A stretch of DNA of 30,422 nt, from the IMG/VR virus record IMGVR_UViG_3300030450_000123, positions 1-30,422 of that record; one strand, written 5' to 3'. Positions 12,898-21,060 of the stretch are shown in pieces. The notes beneath the pieces were generated by a model that worked only from the letters and a program-made list of their open reading frames with translations, was not told the origin of the DNA and ran no database searches. How positions within the stretch are numbered: the stretch's first letter is position 1; every line of letters starts with the position of its first letter. The position numbers and the translations under genes are program-made. The DNA comes from a virus.

Positions 12898-13616
12898 TAT
12901 AAGTGCATTAAAAGATTAATAGGTAAGCTTCCGTTATTTAATACTACTGAACAACCAATTGCAGGCTTCTTACCGTATTTAGCATAAGCCATTGCGTAAC
13001 TCTCATGATCTATACCGCAACCTACTTGCATACCAAATACTCTATAGTTTTGTCCTACATAGTGTTCACAATATGCTTGTGTATGTAAGTGTCCTTGTAC
13101 TGTGTTCATCATATCAGCACGACATTTCGTTCTAGCTGTACCACCTTCACCATGTATATATTGTACGTCATCTTGTACATATCTTTCTACAAATTTCCAA
13201 TTTGGCACGCCTAATACTTCTTTATATGATTTAATCCATTTCTTTGGTATGTCTGAGGTTTGTGCTTTTCTCATTACCATTCTATCGTGGTTACCTAAAA
13301 TTACGATTGCTTTACTAAAAGCGTTATACCACTTTGATATTCTTTCAATTGCTAGATCTAATTCATCACCACCTGAAAGTCCGTCAGGATTAGTTTCGTG
13401 ATAACTACTATAATGATTGTCTATTATGTCACCAATAAAGATAACTTGATTACAATTATAACCATGATATTTAGATAAACAAAATTCTATGTATTCGTCT
13501 AAACAAAAAGGTTCGTGCAGATCCCCAATGACTAAAACATTACGAACCTGCTCCGAACGCATTTTTTTTAATACCTCTATTTCATGAGGCTTCAATCGAT
13601 ACCGATTGTTTCGCAT
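12897..13616 (-). CDS. Calcineurin-like metallophosphoesterase
   Basis: A 239-aa metallophosphoesterase with all main metal motifs: GDLHEPF (31-37), GDIIDNH (62-68), GNHDR (108-112), YIHGEGG (about 153-159) and GHLHT (175-179). Such phage enzymes hydrolyse phosphodiester or phosphomonoester bonds in nucleotides or nucleic acids; the substrate here is unknown. I choose ATG 13616 because it overlaps the upstream stop as TAATG and follows an A-rich leader. The longer reading from a TTG at 13664 lies inside the holin-like gene. It is placed in the late lysis end of the operon, away from replication genes. Confidence 0.85.
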   Translation of the reverse strand: MRNNRYRLKPHEIEVLKKMRSEQVRNVLVIGDLHEPFCLDEYIEFCLSKYHGYNCNQVIFIGDIIDNHYSSYHETNPDGLSGGDELDLAIERISKWYNAFSKAIVILGNHDRMVMRKAQTSDIPKKWIKSYKEVLGVPNWKFVERYVQDDVQYIHGEGGTARTKCRADMMNTVQGHLHTQAYCEHYVGQNYRVFGMQVGCGIDHESYAMAYAKYGKKPAIGCSVVLNNGSLPINLLMHL

Positions 13617-13795
13617 TACTTTTTTATGTCTGCGATACCTTGTCCAATAATTAATGTTAAACAAGCGTAAAAGATCTCTTGTGCCGCTGCTTCTGATACA
13701 CCTAGATAAGATACGATTGCTGGTACTGCTACTGATGCTACTGCATACCAGAACTTCTTACTGTTAAACATTTGTCTAATTAGCCAATCTTTCAT
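13616..13795 (-). CDS. Holin-like small membrane protein A
   Basis: This 59-aa ORF from ATG 13795-13793 has a charged N-terminus (MKDWLIRQMFNSKKF). Two hydrophobic segments follow (WYAVASVAVPAIVSYLGV and IFYACLTLIIGQGI) separated by SEAAAQE, and the C-terminus is ADIKK. Two short transmembrane segments directly after the endolysin gene fit a holin. It ends in a TAATG overlap with the metallophosphoesterase start. Other small membrane roles are possible. Confidence 0.6.
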   Translation of the reverse strand: MKDWLIRQMFNSKKFWYAVASVAVPAIVSYLGVSEAAAQEIFYACLTLIIGQGIADIKK

Positions 13796-13821
13796 AATAA
13801 ATAGTTTTGATTAATATTTCG

Positions 13822-14202
13822 TTAATACGTCCATACGACGTTTTGTTGCTTTTCTAAGTCCAAATCTACGTGAATAAAAGTGTCAGAAATACCTACTCTA
13901 CAGAAACCTGCTAACAATAGGCTGTTAATTACTGTCCACCTATCACCGCTATTCTTGCAAGATATGTCCGCTGCTACTCCTTTTAAATGACTGCTAGTCC
14001 TACTTGCCTTGTAGTTTCTCCTAATTAAATCTTCGTTGTATTCTTTACACCTTAGACCTGATGTAATTTTGAATGGTATTCCTGCTATTTCTCTTGCTTC
14101 GTCTAATAACTCTAAAAAGTCACTATTCATTTTTTCACCTGTACAATCAGGAGATCCGCAAGGACAATTAAATTCAGACTTACTAAAGTATTTTAGTGTC
14201 AT
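13822..14202 (-). CDS. Peptidase M15-type endolysin
   Basis: This 126-aa L,D/D-Ala-D-Ala peptidase has the zinc site SSHLKGVAADI (His72, Asp79) and FIHVD (His111), with ITSGLRC at about 47-53 as in the M15_3/VanY-like group. It would cut peptide cross-links in the host wall at lysis. No signal peptide is seen, so export should need a holin; holin-like ORFs lie on both sides. The N-terminal CPCGSPDC motif may bind a second metal or form a disulphide. Start ATG overlaps the upstream TGA (ATGA). Confidence 0.88.
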   Translation of the reverse strand: MTLKYFSKSEFNCPCGSPDCTGEKMNSDFLELLDEAREIAGIPFKITSGLRCKEYNEDLIRRNYKASRTSSHLKGVAADISCKNSGDRWTVINSLLLAGFCRVGISDTFIHVDLDLEKQQNVVWTY

Positions 14203-14378
14203 TTTTTTTTATTGTTAGAACAATGTGTACGCCACCTAGCAATTGTATATCCTATTGACAATATCAATAAAATAATTTTTAAAGCTAATTCAAAATCAGC
14301 GAACGTTGTTACACCTACAACTGTTGCATTTACAGTCAGTGTTTCCGTTATATCTGTTGTCACCTTTCTTAGTGGCAT
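14199..14378 (-). CDS. Holin-like small membrane protein B
   Basis: A 59-aa frame from ATG 14378-14376 ends in a TGA overlapping the endolysin start (ATGA). The N-terminal half is polar (MPLRKVTTDITETLTVNATV), followed by one hydrophobic segment (ALKIILLILSIGYTIA) and a basic tail (RWRTHCSNNKKK). It is a plausible holin, antiholin or spanin-like accessory. Its 5' part overlaps another short ORF in a different frame. Confidence 0.55.
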   Translation of the reverse strand: MPLRKVTTDITETLTVNATVVGVTTFADFELALKIILLILSIGYTIARWRTHCSNNKKK

Positions 14379-14442
14379 TTTTTATATATGTTTTTAAGGC
14401 TGTTTCATTCTTAGCCTTTGGTTTGTAATTTCTTTTTATCAT
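14296..14442 (-). CDS. Overlapping 48-aa basic ORF
   Basis: The ATG at 14442-14440 overlaps the preceding connector gene's TGA (ATGA), which is a sign of real coupling. The product is basic (MIKRNYKPKAKNETALKTYI) and ends in a Cys-rich CKCNSCRC stretch. The last 83 bp run in another frame inside the holin-like gene, so one of the two may be spurious or only the first 20 codons matter. Confidence 0.35.
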   Translation of the reverse strand: MIKRNYKPKAKNETALKTYIKNATKKGDNRYNGNTDCKCNSCRCNNVR

Positions 14443-15005
14443 TTTAAATCAGGTGTTAAGAAGTCATCTAATGTAATGTCCTTTCTTTTATTCCTATCGT
14501 GCTCTAGGTTCATACCTGAATAGAATGCGTTACTATCTGGTGTTACGTCAGCGCCTGTATTTGTTGAGTATTCTGGATAATCAGAAACATTATGTTTTAT
14601 GTAATCAATTAAACGATCCGTATAAAATTCTGCGTTGTTCCTGCATTCTTCTCTTAAGTCCTGTGCTTCTTCTCTACTAAGTGTTTCTGAATTTTCTGCA
14701 GTCATAGACACTACATTGTTGTTCATTATCTTATACCTTAAAAATGGCATAGCCTCGTACAAACTCCACCATGCTAGTGCATCACCTATATAATCTTCTA
14801 CTAATGTTTCGTATGCTCCTGTTAATGATGATCCTGTTATATCTGACTGTAATTTTTGAAATAGATCAGTACCTAATTTAGTTTCTATATATTTCTTTTG
14901 TGCTGTACGAATCGACGCTAGTAAGTATTCTACGTCTACTGAATGATTGATACTAGTAGTATCTTTTAACTTTTCTTCACTTATAAATAATACATAATTT
15001 GCCAT
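14439..15005 (-). CDS. Head-tail connector/adaptor-like protein (DUF6712-like)
   Basis: This 188-aa helical protein has HSVDVEYLLASIRTAQKKYI near the start and WWSLYEAMPFLRYKIMNNNV mid-protein, a pattern I associate with the DUF6712 family of Bacteroidetes phages, usually placed next to the portal. It is 2 nt downstream of the portal gene. It probably forms the ring that joins the portal to the tail. The polar C-terminal tail (HDRNKRKDITLDDFL) may contact DNA or neighbours. Confidence 0.65.
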   Translation of the reverse strand: MANYVLFISEEKLKDTTSINHSVDVEYLLASIRTAQKKYIETKLGTDLFQKLQSDITGSSLTGAYETLVEDYIGDALAWWSLYEAMPFLRYKIMNNNVVSMTAENSETLSREEAQDLREECRNNAEFYTDRLIDYIKHNVSDYPEYSTNTGADVTPDSNAFYSGMNLEHDRNKRKDITLDDFLTPDLK

Positions 15006-15007
15006 AT

Positions 15008-17056
15008 CTATCTTACTACTTTATCGTTAATATTTCCTGCCTCTATTTCTGCTGAATTTTTAGGTGGTACTTCTGCGTCTTGTGGTACATAACCTTTATT
15101 TCTTGGATAATAGTTCTTTAATTCTTTTGGTAAATAATCACCTTTCTTATATACTTTACCGTCTATTGTTACTTCTCTAGGCGCTTTTTTAAGTACATAT
15201 AATCTACGTAACCAATAGTGCCTACAATTATATGATCCTTTATATCTAAATAAATTATAAGTTCCAAATTCTGGATTAGCTGTGTTCATTGCTGTAATAT
15301 CTTCTCTGGTAAATAAGCTTGTATATTCATTGTTCATCATGTGTCTACAAAAATCTCTAGTAGTTTCTTTTGGTGCACCACCTCTATATACATACCTAAT
15401 TTTAAATAATGATCTATCTTTGTTAGATTTACCTTCCTTACCTGAAGGATTTATAGATCCTGTATTTGCTGCAAATTCGTAGTTATGGTTCTCATCTTCT
15501 GCCTTTTCTTCATCTAATAGGTTATAATCATCTAATAGATCGTATTCATTCTCTGTTTTAAGATTTTCTAAATACTTTATAATTTCTTCTGAAGTAGGTG
15601 TTTCTTCTTTTGACATATTTACGATCTGATCATGATCTGCACATGGCATATATACTGTTCTGCCTTCGTATTCGTGTTCATGGTAACCTTCACAACCTAG
15701 TTTATTAGCTTCTTCAATAGCTTCTTCAGCTGTTTCATAAACTGGCATTCCGTCAATCTCACCTATTTTAGCTAAGTTTTCTTCGTTTTCTTCTTCCTCT
15801 ACTGTATCTTCTATTTCTTCTAATGGCGCTAGCCCTAGTTCTTCACGTATTTCGTCTTGTGTCATAACTTCCTTCATATCTTCTACAGTCCATTTAGACG
15901 TGATTGGTTTGTTCTGTATAAACTCTAAAGGTAGGTTCATATCATTTACCTCGAATAATGTGCTTAAACACTTTAAAATCGTGTTTTGGTAAGGTTTTAT
16001 AACGCTGTTTAAATATACTTCAAAAGCTTGGTTTAATTCATCTGCATTATTTCCTAGTCCTGTATTGTTTTTTATACCGAATAACATAGGTGATGTAACC
16101 CTGTGTCCTGTAAGTATGTTTTGTGTCAATAGTTCCTGTAAAGCAAGATACTGTTTATCAGCGTCACTTACTGATATAGGTACTATTTCTGGTGTTCTGT
16201 TTTTATCGTCTGCAAAAGTCAATACAAATTTACCTGCATTGTTACTTCCTGTGAATTTATCTTTAATACTGTTTTCAATATCTCTACGTTCTTCAAATGT
16301 TGGTACTCCATTACTGAAATTTATGAAGTATGATCCTGCAAAGCCGTTCTCTATATTAGCGAGGTGAAACTCTGCTACCTTTTGATCTACTAAACACCAA
16401 TTACATGCTGCTACATAATCAGGTGTCTTGTATAGTTGCATACTAGGTGAATACATTCCGTCATAAATAATTGCATTTGGATTAGTCCTATCTGTTAAAC
16501 TAAATGCAGGTACTGCTTGTGGTTTATGTTTTCTTGGTTGTGCCCAATCTGCTGAAATATAGTATTCTTTAACTCGTCCTGTTACGTCTGGTTTACCCAT
16601 TCTAATACGTTCTACGGGCACGTGGTAAATTTCTGATATAGTTTGTCGATCCTTAGACCAAACTACGTTTAAAGCGTATGCGCCTTGTAATTTAAAGTCA
16701 AAAGCTAGTTTCTTAATTATAGAATGTAGACTTTCACCTTTACTATTTGCGTGCGCTAAAGTTTTCTTCATCTTAACATACGCGTTTAGGTTATCACTTT
16801 CTTCTACTATCAGACCTTCACCTGCTATCATTTCTGCAGTTGTGTTTACGATCGCTGCATGTGTACTAGAATTGTAGTAAAGTTCAATTAAGAATTGTGG
16901 ATATAAATTACGATAGTTTTCTGTTCCGTACTCTACATAATCACGTCCTAATACTTCTTGTATGATTGGCGCGGTTTGTGTATCTAATGCAATACTTAAC
17001 AAATTTTGTTTTGTCTTGTTACTATAATCTTGAATTTTTGCCTTCTTTTTTGCCAT
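15008..17056 (-). CDS. Portal protein with long C-terminal extension
   Basis: This 682-aa protein has a portal core covering about the first 420 residues: IVNTTAEMIAGEGLIVEES, then FDFKLQGAYALNVVWSKDRQ, then YHVPVERIRMG, and NTGLGNNADELNQAFEVYLN before a helix leading to the channel. Portal forms the dodecameric DNA channel at one capsid vertex. Residues about 430-682 are an extra region, starting with an acidic linker (EEIEDTVEEEENEENLAKIG). It includes GCEGYHEHEYEGRTVYMPCA (Cys/His-rich) and a basic domain with DFCRHMMNNEYTSLFTREDI and NCRHYWLRRLYVL. The function of this extension is unknown. Confidence 0.82.
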   Translation of the reverse strand: MAKKKAKIQDYSNKTKQNLLSIALDTQTAPIIQEVLGRDYVEYGTENYRNLYPQFLIELYYNSSTHAAIVNTTAEMIAGEGLIVEESDNLNAYVKMKKTLAHANSKGESLHSIIKKLAFDFKLQGAYALNVVWSKDRQTISEIYHVPVERIRMGKPDVTGRVKEYYISADWAQPRKHKPQAVPAFSLTDRTNPNAIIYDGMYSPSMQLYKTPDYVAACNWCLVDQKVAEFHLANIENGFAGSYFINFSNGVPTFEERRDIENSIKDKFTGSNNAGKFVLTFADDKNRTPEIVPISVSDADKQYLALQELLTQNILTGHRVTSPMLFGIKNNTGLGNNADELNQAFEVYLNSVIKPYQNTILKCLSTLFEVNDMNLPLEFIQNKPITSKWTVEDMKEVMTQDEIREELGLAPLEEIEDTVEEEENEENLAKIGEIDGMPVYETAEEAIEEANKLGCEGYHEHEYEGRTVYMPCADHDQIVNMSKEETPTSEEIIKYLENLKTENEYDLLDDYNLLDEEKAEDENHNYEFAANTGSINPSGKEGKSNKDRSLFKIRYVYRGGAPKETTRDFCRHMMNNEYTSLFTREDITAMNTANPEFGTYNLFRYKGSYNCRHYWLRRLYVLKKAPREVTIDGKVYKKGDYLPKELKNYYPRNKGYVPQDAEVPPKNSAEIEAGNINDKVVR

Positions 17057-17057
17057 A

Positions 17058-17792
17058 TTATAATGCGTCTAAATAATCTTTTAATTTAAGTCTTTCTGCT
17101 GATGTTAAAACTCTATCAACCCATATAACCTCTTTAAATATTCCGTCAAATAACCCACCTATTGCATCTAATACAAGATCACCACTTACTGCGCCGTCTG
17201 TTAACCCTGTACCTGATCTTCTAACTAATGCGTCATTGTTTAAGTAAAAATATAAACTGTTAGATCCGTCACGCTCCCAACCCCAATTATTGAAGGTGTC
17301 CGCTTCTGGTGTTTCAAAATCCCATTCAAATTTAGTTGATCCGTTTATTTTACCACGTATTGTAGTAGACGTTTGTATTCTTGTATAATCTGATCCTGAA
17401 GCATCACTATCATATACAAATAAATCTGTACCGCCTGTAGTAGATATAGTTGATAACGCCATTCTTGCATATATAGCAAACCCACCTGTAAATGTTATGT
17501 CTTTAGTTCCGTCAGTTGCTAAATAAAGTCTACTGTTTGATGCGTCTGCACTTTCTACACCACCTGTAGCAGAATCATAAGTATAGAAATTATTTGCTGC
17601 TACCATGTGATTGCCTTCGCCACTTTGATCTGTCCATTGCGTAACCTGTTCACCGTCCTCTGCAGAAGATCCGTCACTTTCGTTAATACCTGTATCTTTA
17701 CGTAACCACATTACAAGATCGTCACCGAATTTCTCAGGTGTCCAAGCTGCGTCTATTCTATTATTAATACTTAGTCCTAGTCCTAGTTTCAT
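17058..17792 (-). CDS. LamG/concanavalin-like virion protein
   Basis: In this 244-aa protein AWTPEKFGDDLVMWLRKDTG near the start and NHMVAANNFYTYDSATGGVE, then the C-terminal IFKEVIWVDRVLTSAERLK, followed by LKDYLDAL, are the hallmarks of a LamG/concanavalin A-like jelly roll. No catalytic residues are evident. It probably decorates the head or tail and binds surface glycans. It lies between two small structural genes and portal, in the fourth transcription unit. Confidence 0.7.
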   Translation of the reverse strand: MKLGLGLSINNRIDAAWTPEKFGDDLVMWLRKDTGINESDGSSAEDGEQVTQWTDQSGEGNHMVAANNFYTYDSATGGVESADASNSRLYLATDGTKDITFTGGFAIYARMALSTISTTGGTDLFVYDSDASGSDYTRIQTSTTIRGKINGSTKFEWDFETPEADTFNNWGWERDGSNSLYFYLNNDALVRRSGTGLTDGAVSGDLVLDAIGGLFDGIFKEVIWVDRVLTSAERLKLKDYLDAL

Positions 17793-18073
17793 TATCCTGC
17801 CTTTTCGTCTGACTCTTTGTAACCAATAGCTACACCCGAAGTCATTGTTATTGCAGTTATATGACCAAATATAACAGTTCCTGCTGGAATAGTAGTATGT
17901 AAAGCACTTTCACCTGTATGATAAGTCATAGTGATTGCACTTATAACACTTTCTGTTACAAAGTGTACTGCGTACCAATCTTTGCCTGTTTGCGCTCCTG
18001 TTGTAAATACTACACCAGAACCTTTACCTAATTGTTCTCTGAGTAGTAAGTTGTTATTGTCTATTAAACTCAT
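17792..18073 (-). CDS. Small virion (decoration-like) protein
   Basis: A 93-aa beta-rich protein: GSGVVFTTGAQTGKDWYAVH then FVTESVISAITMTYHTGESA and IPAGTVIFGHITAITMTSGV. Size, Gly/Thr richness and position beside capsid-related genes fit a head decoration or fibre-base protein. The start of the lectin-like gene overlaps its stop by 1 nt (TAATG). Confidence 0.6.
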   Translation of the reverse strand: MSLIDNNNLLLREQLGKGSGVVFTTGAQTGKDWYAVHFVTESVISAITMTYHTGESALHTTIPAGTVIFGHITAITMTSGVAIGYKESDEKAG

Positions 18074-18085
18074 AATTTTTTGTTT

Positions 18086-18562
18086 TTAATAATCTGTATA
18101 TAAATAATTTGTTGTTGTTTCTGTATGTTCTGTATATTTTACTTGTTCTGATCCTGATGTTTCTTGTATATATACCTTTCCTTCTTCTACCTTCCCCTGT
18201 ACTATACCATGTGTACCTGCTACTGATAATACTTCTGTTTCTGTAGTAGGCGCGTTTCCTGCACTTATAGCTACTGCACCTGTCCAACTCACCTCGTAAG
18301 CTTCGTACTTCCAAAATCCATATGGTTTAAAGTTAATTTTATACATATATAAGTCGTCAGTTGTATTGTGTAGAAACTCACACTTAACATATCTGTCGTT
18401 GTGTGTTAAACTTTCTGCGTAACAGTATTTAACTGTCTTAGTCATATCATTAGTAAACTTAAATAAGTAACGGATCTTATCTTTTGCCTTTGCTGTATCG
18501 ATCCTCTTTTCTTCTAAACTTAAATAAGCTGTTATTGTACTACCATATACACCTGTTATCAT
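18086..18562 (-). CDS. Virion protein, first gene of portal unit
   Basis: This 158-aa protein is strand-rich and aromatic: TAYLSLEEKRIDTAKAKDKI then YLFKFTNDMTKTVKYCYAES and KINFKPYGFWKYEAYEVSWT. The end is polar and Thr-rich. It resembles structural proteins of Bacteroidetes phages but has no named domain that I recognise. The ATG at 18562 is exactly 2 nt from the TTTATATTATATA element. A different frame over the same DNA (18054-18314) encodes only low-complexity Arg/Tyr/Ser sequence and is rejected. Confidence 0.65.
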   Translation of the reverse strand: MITGVYGSTITAYLSLEEKRIDTAKAKDKIRYLFKFTNDMTKTVKYCYAESLTHNDRYVKCEFLHNTTDDLYMYKINFKPYGFWKYEAYEVSWTGAVAISAGNAPTTETEVLSVAGTHGIVQGKVEEGKVYIQETSGSEQVKYTEHTETTTNYLYTDY

Positions 18563-18564
18563 AC

Positions 18565-18577
18565 TATATAATATAAA
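18565..18577 (-). promoter_or_regulatory. Recurrent TTTATATTATATA element before portal/decoration unit
   Basis: Perfect 13-mer, then GT, then ATG. It lies in the gap of 38 nt between the 55-aa ORF and the 158-aa gene. Confidence 0.5.
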
Positions 18578-18600
18578 AAGTACGTTTTTATTTTGTCTTT

Positions 18601-18768
18601 TTATAGTTTACTTGGTGGTGGTGATTGTTTTTTCTTTGTTTTTTCTTTAGTAAAGAAGTATTCTACACCTAATAATTCTACTTCGTCTGATTTTACATTG
18701 TCTAATATAACCATACGTCCTGATTTATTTACTGTAACACCTTTATACTGTTCTTTTAATTTATACAT
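18601..18768 (-). CDS. Hypothetical 55-aa protein
   Basis: The ATG at 18768-18766 begins MYKLKEQYKGVTVNKSGRMV and the frame ends at TAA 18603-18601. The second half has EVELLGVEYFFTKEKTKKK and a PPP tract. It starts about 20 nt after the T-tract of the intrinsic terminator. The protein resembles small head-associated proteins by position, nothing more. Confidence 0.55.
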   Translation of the reverse strand: MYKLKEQYKGVTVNKSGRMVILDNVKSDEVELLGVEYFFTKEKTKKKQSPPPSKL

Positions 18769-18788
18769 AATTTTAATTTTTACAAAGT

Positions 18789-18818
18789 TAAAAAAAAGGG
18801 AGGCTAATTGCCCCCCTT
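18789..18818 (-). terminator. Intrinsic terminator after head module
   Basis: On the minus strand AAGGGGGGC (18818-18810), loop AATTA, GCCTCCCTT (18804-18796) and then a T-tract (18797-18790). The stem pairs perfectly if one G-U pair is allowed, and it is the most G+C-rich spot nearby. It ends transcription of the protease-scaffold-capsid-tube unit. Confidence 0.85.
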
Positions 18819-18841
18819 AATTATATAAAACATTTACATTC

Positions 18842-19405
18842 TTAGTTTTGTACTATATTCTGGAATGTGAATGCGCCGTTGTCAAACGGTGTTGTTGTGT
18901 AATCCGCTACTAATTGCATTGGATTAGGTTCTTGTGCTTCAAAAGTAAAATCATAACCCACAGAATCACCTAGCGCCACACCTGAAACTGATGTACCTGC
19001 AGATAACTCACAACCATTGTCTAATCCCATAGCTACTATTGTATTTTTACCTGTGCTATTTAATTGGTTAAGTTCTGCAAATATTACCATTCTTTGTTGT
19101 GCTAGTAATTTTATTTCGTTTTGATCTTCCTTTGTTAAATTGTGAAGCTTGATATTTACTGAGTGAGTATAGAAAACTGTACCATTCTCGCTAGATGCGT
19201 TTATAGTTTCTGTTACACTTCCTGTACCTCTCTTTAAAACGTATTTATAAATATCATCACCAGAACCTAAGTCTAAATCAGTAACTTCACCACTTGCTGC
19301 TGTGTAAGACGTTAATTCATCATGTTGTACAATGTATATCGCTTTAATTCCACCGATGCCATCTCTACAAGTGATATTACGTCCTTTAGTTAAATTACAT
19401 GCCAT
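18842..19405 (-). CDS. Putative tail tube-like structural protein
   Basis: This 187-aa protein begins MACNLTKGRNITCRDGIGGI then KAIYIVQ, with SVTETINASSENGTVFYTHS and VNIKLHNLTKEDQNEIKLLA. It finishes with YDFTFEAQEPNPMQLVADYT. The alternation of long strands with one central helix resembles tail tube proteins. Being the gene right after the major capsid could also make it a head protein. It ends just before the terminator. Confidence 0.6.
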   Translation of the reverse strand: MACNLTKGRNITCRDGIGGIKAIYIVQHDELTSYTAASGEVTDLDLGSGDDIYKYVLKRGTGSVTETINASSENGTVFYTHSVNIKLHNLTKEDQNEIKLLAQQRMVIFAELNQLNSTGKNTIVAMGLDNGCELSAGTSVSGVALGDSVGYDFTFEAQEPNPMQLVADYTTTPFDNGAFTFQNIVQN

Positions 19406-19437
19406 GTTTTTTAGGTTTTATTGGTTAATATTTATAA

Positions 19438-20289
19438 TTACGATTGTTTAGTAAAGTCTGCTGGTACACCTACTTGAACACCTGCCGTCCATCTCGCAAC
19501 CATTCTGATATTATTTGAACCATCAAGATCCGCCATATCTAAAACTTTCACCTCTGTAAGATCAGAAGATAAAGAAGTTCCGAAGAATGCGTTAGACTTA
19601 GTACCTGCCCACATTGTGTTTGTTGCTACTCCTGGACAAACTGCGATCTTGATACCTTCAAATTCTGGTGTGTACTGCCCCATGTGATTGAAAGGAAATG
19701 CAGATAATGCAGAAATTGCAGATATATAGAATCTGTAAGTCGCTTTGTTCATATATATGTACAAGTCATCTTTACCGTATACTGCTGCTGGTATATCACC
19801 TGCTAATGTTTGTAGGTTTGCTACAATGTTAGCTGCTGTATAAGCTGCAGAAGCAGAAGATGAAGCCATACCTGAAGAACTTAATGCGTCAAATTGTCCT
19901 GAAGTACCTGTAGTACCTGTCCATATAGAACTTTCTACTGAATCAGCAATTGAATCAGATAAGTAAGTCATTGCATAAGCAACGAAGTCATCTTGTTGTT
20001 CGTAAGCCCAGTCAGAAATCATTGTTGATTTACAAACGTCAATGTTAATCTGAAAAGGTTCTACGAATAATACTTGTTCGTTAGTTGTAAGTGTAGCAGA
20101 ATTTTCTGTAAAGTCACATGATGCGTCTTTTACAAGATTTGCTCCACTAACTCTGTTTATGACCTCTTTATAGTTCACGTTCTCTCTTACTGTCATGTAC
20201 TCTAAAGATTTTGCCATGTTTAAAGCTGCGTTCACGTAAAGTCCTGCATGTTTACCTGCATACGAGCTTGATGTAATAGTTAATGCCAT
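19438..20289 (-). CDS. Major capsid protein
   Basis: This 283-aa protein begins MALTITSSSYAGKHAGLYVN, with ENVNYKEVINRVSGANLVKD and ASCDFTENSATLTTNEQVLF, then EPFQINIDVCKSTMISDWAY. These are recurring features of Bacteroidetes phage major capsid proteins with an HK97-like fold. The C-terminal IRMVARWTAGVQVGVPADFT resembles the capsid A domain. It follows a protease and a scaffold-like gene, in standard order. Codon use is richer in C/G at selected sites than its neighbours, as expected for a highly expressed gene. Confidence 0.85.
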   Translation of the reverse strand: MALTITSSSYAGKHAGLYVNAALNMAKSLEYMTVRENVNYKEVINRVSGANLVKDASCDFTENSATLTTNEQVLFVEPFQINIDVCKSTMISDWAYEQQDDFVAYAMTYLSDSIADSVESSIWTGTTGTSGQFDALSSSGMASSSASAAYTAANIVANLQTLAGDIPAAVYGKDDLYIYMNKATYRFYISAISALSAFPFNHMGQYTPEFEGIKIAVCPGVATNTMWAGTKSNAFFGTSLSSDLTEVKVLDMADLDGSNNIRMVARWTAGVQVGVPADFTKQS

Positions 20290-20312
20290 CTTTTTAAATT
20301 TTTAATTTGTTA

Positions 20313-21017
20313 TTATTTATTTTTATTTATATTGTACCAGTATTTCTCTTGTCTTGTCATGTTACTAAAGTCTACTGGTTTTACTTCTTTTGTTTCTGAA
20401 AACTTATTTACTGTAACAGGTTCTGCTGCTGGTTCTTTTGAAAGTTCCTCTAATTGTGCCGACAAAGTTTCTTTCTCTACTTCTAGATCTTCGTTTACAC
20501 CTTTCATGTCTTTTACTTCAGCGTCTAACCTCTCTAAGTCTGATTTAACTTCTGATAGTAGTTCTTTAATAACTGCTCCGATCTCATTGATTAGATCTTC
20601 TTTATTAAATTCTACTTCTTCAGTAGTTTTGATTTTTTTAGGTAATCTTTCTTCTTCTTCGATAATTTCTTCTTCAATGTTTTCTTCTGATGCTTCTACT
20701 TCTTCAGAATATTCATCGTCCTTACCGTAATCTTCATCTTCTTCATCTGCTTCCGTTTCTTCCGCTTCACCTATAGAAGCGATGATACCTTCTTCTTCTA
20801 CTACGAATGTAACACCTTCGTCGGTTTCATAATTACCTGCTGGTAATGGCATAGTAGTACCATCTTCAGCTAGGATCGATACGTCCCCACCTTCTGTCAA
20901 TGAATCTCCAGAAGATACAATAATAGTACCGTCTACCAATTTAGCTTGGTACTCTAACTTTACTTCAGCGTCTTTTGAAAGACCTAAAGCATTTAAAATT
21001 TGTTGTTTTAATTCCAT
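20313..21017 (-). CDS. Scaffolding-like acidic protein
   Basis: This 234-aa protein has a Glu/Asp-rich middle (residues about 84-125, such as EETEADEEDEDYGKDDEYSE). It then has a coiled-coil stretch (EIGAVIKELLSEVKSDLERL then DAEVKDMKGVNEDLEVEKET). The C-terminus MTRQEKYWYNINKNK is basic and aromatic and could bind the capsid protein. The gene lies between protease and capsid, where the scaffold usually sits. The N-terminal 75 residues form a small strand-rich domain. Confidence 0.7.
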   Translation of the reverse strand: MELKQQILNALGLSKDAEVKLEYQAKLVDGTIIVSSGDSLTEGGDVSILAEDGTTMPLPAGNYETDEGVTFVVEEEGIIASIGEAEETEADEEDEDYGKDDEYSEEVEASEENIEEEIIEEEERLPKKIKTTEEVEFNKEDLINEIGAVIKELLSEVKSDLERLDAEVKDMKGVNEDLEVEKETLSAQLEELSKEPAAEPVTVNKFSETKEVKPVDFSNMTRQEKYWYNINKNK

Positions 21018-21060
21018 TTGTCTAGTTTTTTTTATAGTATTAAATATAATTGTTTTAGTT

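Noticed and set aside
12897-13664. Longer start (TTG at 13664) for the metallophosphoesterase
   Set aside because: It lies inside the 59-aa holin-like gene. ATG 13616 overlaps that gene's stop as TAATG and gives the normal family start.
18054-18314. An 86-codon minus-strand frame rich in Arg, Tyr and Ser
   Set aside because: It lies in another frame over the 158-aa virion gene and the gap after it. Its composition is low-complexity and the 158-aa frame has a proper start with the module element.
20332-20730. A 132-codon plus-strand Ser-rich frame
   Set aside because: It is the antisense shadow of the acidic Glu-rich scaffold gene (GAA/GAT read as TTC/TCT). All other supported genes are on the minus strand.
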